Source of the DNA: Arion vulgaris
Lineage: Eukaryota > Mollusca > Gastropoda > Stylommatophora > Arionidae
Length of the DNA: 64,000 nucleotides
Assembly (NCBI GenBank): GCA_020796225.1
Contig: CM036775.1
Span: 2,061,393-2,125,392, forward strand
Direction: 5' to 3'
Under the pieces are notes generated by a model, which did not search any database, was not told where the DNA came from, and worked only from the letters and a program-made list of their open reading frames with translations. The position numbers and the translations under genes were made by a program. The number at the start of each line of letters is the position of its first letter. Position 1 is the first letter of the stretch. Positions 61,726-64,000 of the stretch are shown here, piece after piece.

Positions 61726-63078
61726 GGTCTATCATCATCGGAGATCTATCATCATCGGAGATCTATCATCATCGGAGATCTATCATCATCGGAGATCTAT
61801 CATCATCGGAGATCTATCATCAACGGAGATCTATCATCAACGGAGATCTATCATCATCGGAGATCTATCATCAACGGAGATCTATCATCATCGGAGATCT
61901 ATCATCAACGGAGATCTATCATCAACGGAGATCTATCATCAACGGAGATCTATCATCATCGGAGATCTATCATCAACGGAGATCTATCATCATCGGAGAT
62001 CTATCATCATCGGAGATCTATCATCATCGGAGATCTATCATCATCGGAGATCTATCATCATCGGAGATCTATCATCATCGGAGATCTATCATCATCGGAG
62101 ATCTATCATCATCGGAGATCTAACATCATCGGAGATCTATCATCATCGGAGATCTATCATCATCGGAGATCTATCATCATCGGAGATCTATCATCATCGG
62201 AGATATATCATCATCGGAGATCTATCATCATCGGAGATCTATCATCATCGGAGATCTATCATCATCGGAGATCTATCATCAACGGAGATCTATCATCAAC
62301 GGAGATCTATCATCATCGGAGATCTATCATCAACGGAGATCTATCATCATCGGAGATCTATCATCATCGGAGATCTATCATCATCGGAGATCTATCATCA
62401 TCGGAGATCTATCATCATCGGAGACCTATCATCATCGAGACCTATCATCATCGGAGATCATCATCTCGAGACTATCATCATCGGAGATCTATCATCATCG
62501 GAGATCTATCATCATCGGAGATCTATCATCATCGGAGATCTAACATCATCGGAGATCTATCATCATCGGAGATCTATCATCATCGGAGATCTCATCAATC
62601 ATCGGAGATCTAACATCATCGGAGATCTATCATCATCGGAGATCTATCATCATCGGAGATCTATCATCATCGGAGATCTATCATCATCGGAGATCTATCA
62701 TCATCGGAGTTCTATGATCATCGGAGATCTATCATCATCGGAGATCTATCATCATCGGAGATCTATCATCATCGGAGATCTATCATCATCGGAGATCTAT
62801 CATCATCGGAGATCTATCAACACTTCAGGAGATCTATCAATCAACGGAGATCTATCATCATCGGAGATCTATCATCATCGGAGATCTATCATCATCGGAG
62901 ATCTATCATCAACGGAGATCTATCATCATCGGAGATCTATCATCATCGGAGATCTATCATCATCGGAGATCTATCATCATCGGAGATCTATCATCATCGG
63001 AGATCTATCATCAACGGAGATCTATCATCATCGGAGATCTATCATCAACGGAGATCTATCATCATCGGAGATCTATGA
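61726..63078. repeat. 17-bp minisatellite, about 79 copies
   Basis: Unit CGGAGATCTATCATCAT, with a common variant ending CATCAA. Each unit has the palindrome AGATCT. Irregular units occur at 62430-62480, 62590 and 62815. The 17-bp period cycles through all three frames, so two overlapping long frames of 51-bp periodicity appear. Neither is called a gene. Confidence 0.95.
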
Positions 63079-63140
63079 ACGAGTTCCTAACTGGTATATT
63101 ACATTACATTCCAATCTCAGTCATCTTCGTTTTTAACATA

Positions 63141-64000
63141 GTCTCCAATGATGTCTTAAATAATATCTCCAGCATGTCGTTTTAATAATAGTCTCCAATG
63201 ATGTTCTTCAATAATAGTCTCCAATGATGTTCTTCAATAATAGTCTCCAATGATGTTCTTCAACAATAGTCTCCAATGATGTTCTACAATAATAGTCTCC
63301 AATGATGTTCTTCAACAATAGTCTCCAATGATGTTCTTCAATAATAGTCTCCAATGATGTTCTTCAATAATAGTCTCCAATGATGTTCTTCAATAATAGT
63401 CTCCAATGATGTTCTTCAATAATAGTCTCCAATGATGTTCTTCAATAATAGTCTCCAATGATGTTCTTCAATAATAGTCTCCAATGATGTTCTTCAATAA
63501 TAGTCTCCAATGATGTTCTTCAATAATAGTCTCCAATGATGTTCTTCAATAATAGTCTCCAATGATGTTCTTCAATGATAGTCTCCAATGATGTTCTTCA
63601 ATAATAGTCTCCAATGATGTTCTTCAACAATAGTCTCCAATGATGTTCTACAATAATAGCCTCCAATGATGTTCTTCAATAATAGTCTCCATTGATGTTC
63701 TTCAATAATATTCTCCAATGATGTTCTTCAATAATAGTCTCCAATGATGTTCTTCAATAATAGTCTCCAATGATGTTCTTCAATAATAGTCTCCAATGAT
63801 GTTCTTCAATAATAGTCTCCAATGATGTTCTTCAATAATAGTCTCCAATGATGTTCTTCAATAATAGTCTCCAATGATGTTCTTCAATAATAGTCTCCAA
63901 TGATGTTCTTTAATAATAGTCTCCAATGATGTTCTTCAATAATAGTCTCCAATGATGTTCTTCAATAATAGTCTCCAATGATGTTCTTCAATAATAGTCT
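63141..64000. repeat. 26-bp minisatellite, about 32 copies, runs off the window
   Basis: Unit TAATAGTCTCCAATGATGTT then CTTCAA, highly homogeneous. Sporadic variants include CAACAA, CTACAA and TTTAAT. The true length is unknown because the array reaches the last base. Confidence 0.95.

Noticed and set aside
61598..63136. 512-codon frame with 17-residue repeats
   Set aside because: A 17-bp period read in three frames gives a 51-bp protein periodicity. The start lies in LINE debris.

Overview
This window looks like repeat-saturated nuclear DNA of an animal, most likely a marine lophotrochozoan and probably a gastropod mollusc. The basis is spliceosomal introns, non-LTR retrotransposon (LINE) fragments with RNase H or C2H2-finger C-termini, tRNA-derived SINEs, hAT-type DNA transposons with 8-bp target duplications, and many minisatellites. 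The taxon is inferred from the style of the repeats, not shown directly. There are no bacterial operons, genuine tRNA or rRNA genes, or CRISPR arrays.

Layout. About 1-31 kb is a mosaic of broken LINEs on both strands, several SINE families named here A, B, C, E, F, G, H and J, and four copies of a hAT-like MITE (K). Tandem arrays sit at 2.1, 16.0, 19.4-20.2, 20.9-21.6 and 24.9-25.2 kb. About 32-47 kb has larger arrays (78 bp at 32.4-33.5, 31 bp at 34.6-35.1, 19 bp at 37.2-37.9 and 40.7-41.1, three arrays at 42.3-43.0, 46 bp at 46.4-46.7) between LINE and SINE pieces. About 47.0-59.9 kb holds the only convincing host gene, on the minus strand. Its five visible coding exons (59892-59576, 53678-53309, 51447-51329, 49763-49577, 47477-47004) have matching splice phases and encode 488 residues with a six-cysteine ShKT-like domain. 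The 5' end of the gene is not seen. Its introns are full of LINEs, SINEs, a MITE and about 5 kb of minisatellite. About 60-64 kb is LINE debris followed by a 17-bp array and a 26-bp array that runs off the window.

The main observation is that most minisatellites here can be traced to a seed. The unit is usually an internal segment of a LINE or SINE that also occurs as a single copy elsewhere in the window, or, in two introns of the host gene, the polypyrimidine tract beside the 3' splice site. From the listed coordinates I estimate that arrays make up roughly a fifth of the window. In two SINE families the amplified segment is the tRNA-like head.

The long reading frames that run through arrays are products of periodicity and are not called as genes. 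LINE and SINE family letters are local labels, not database names.
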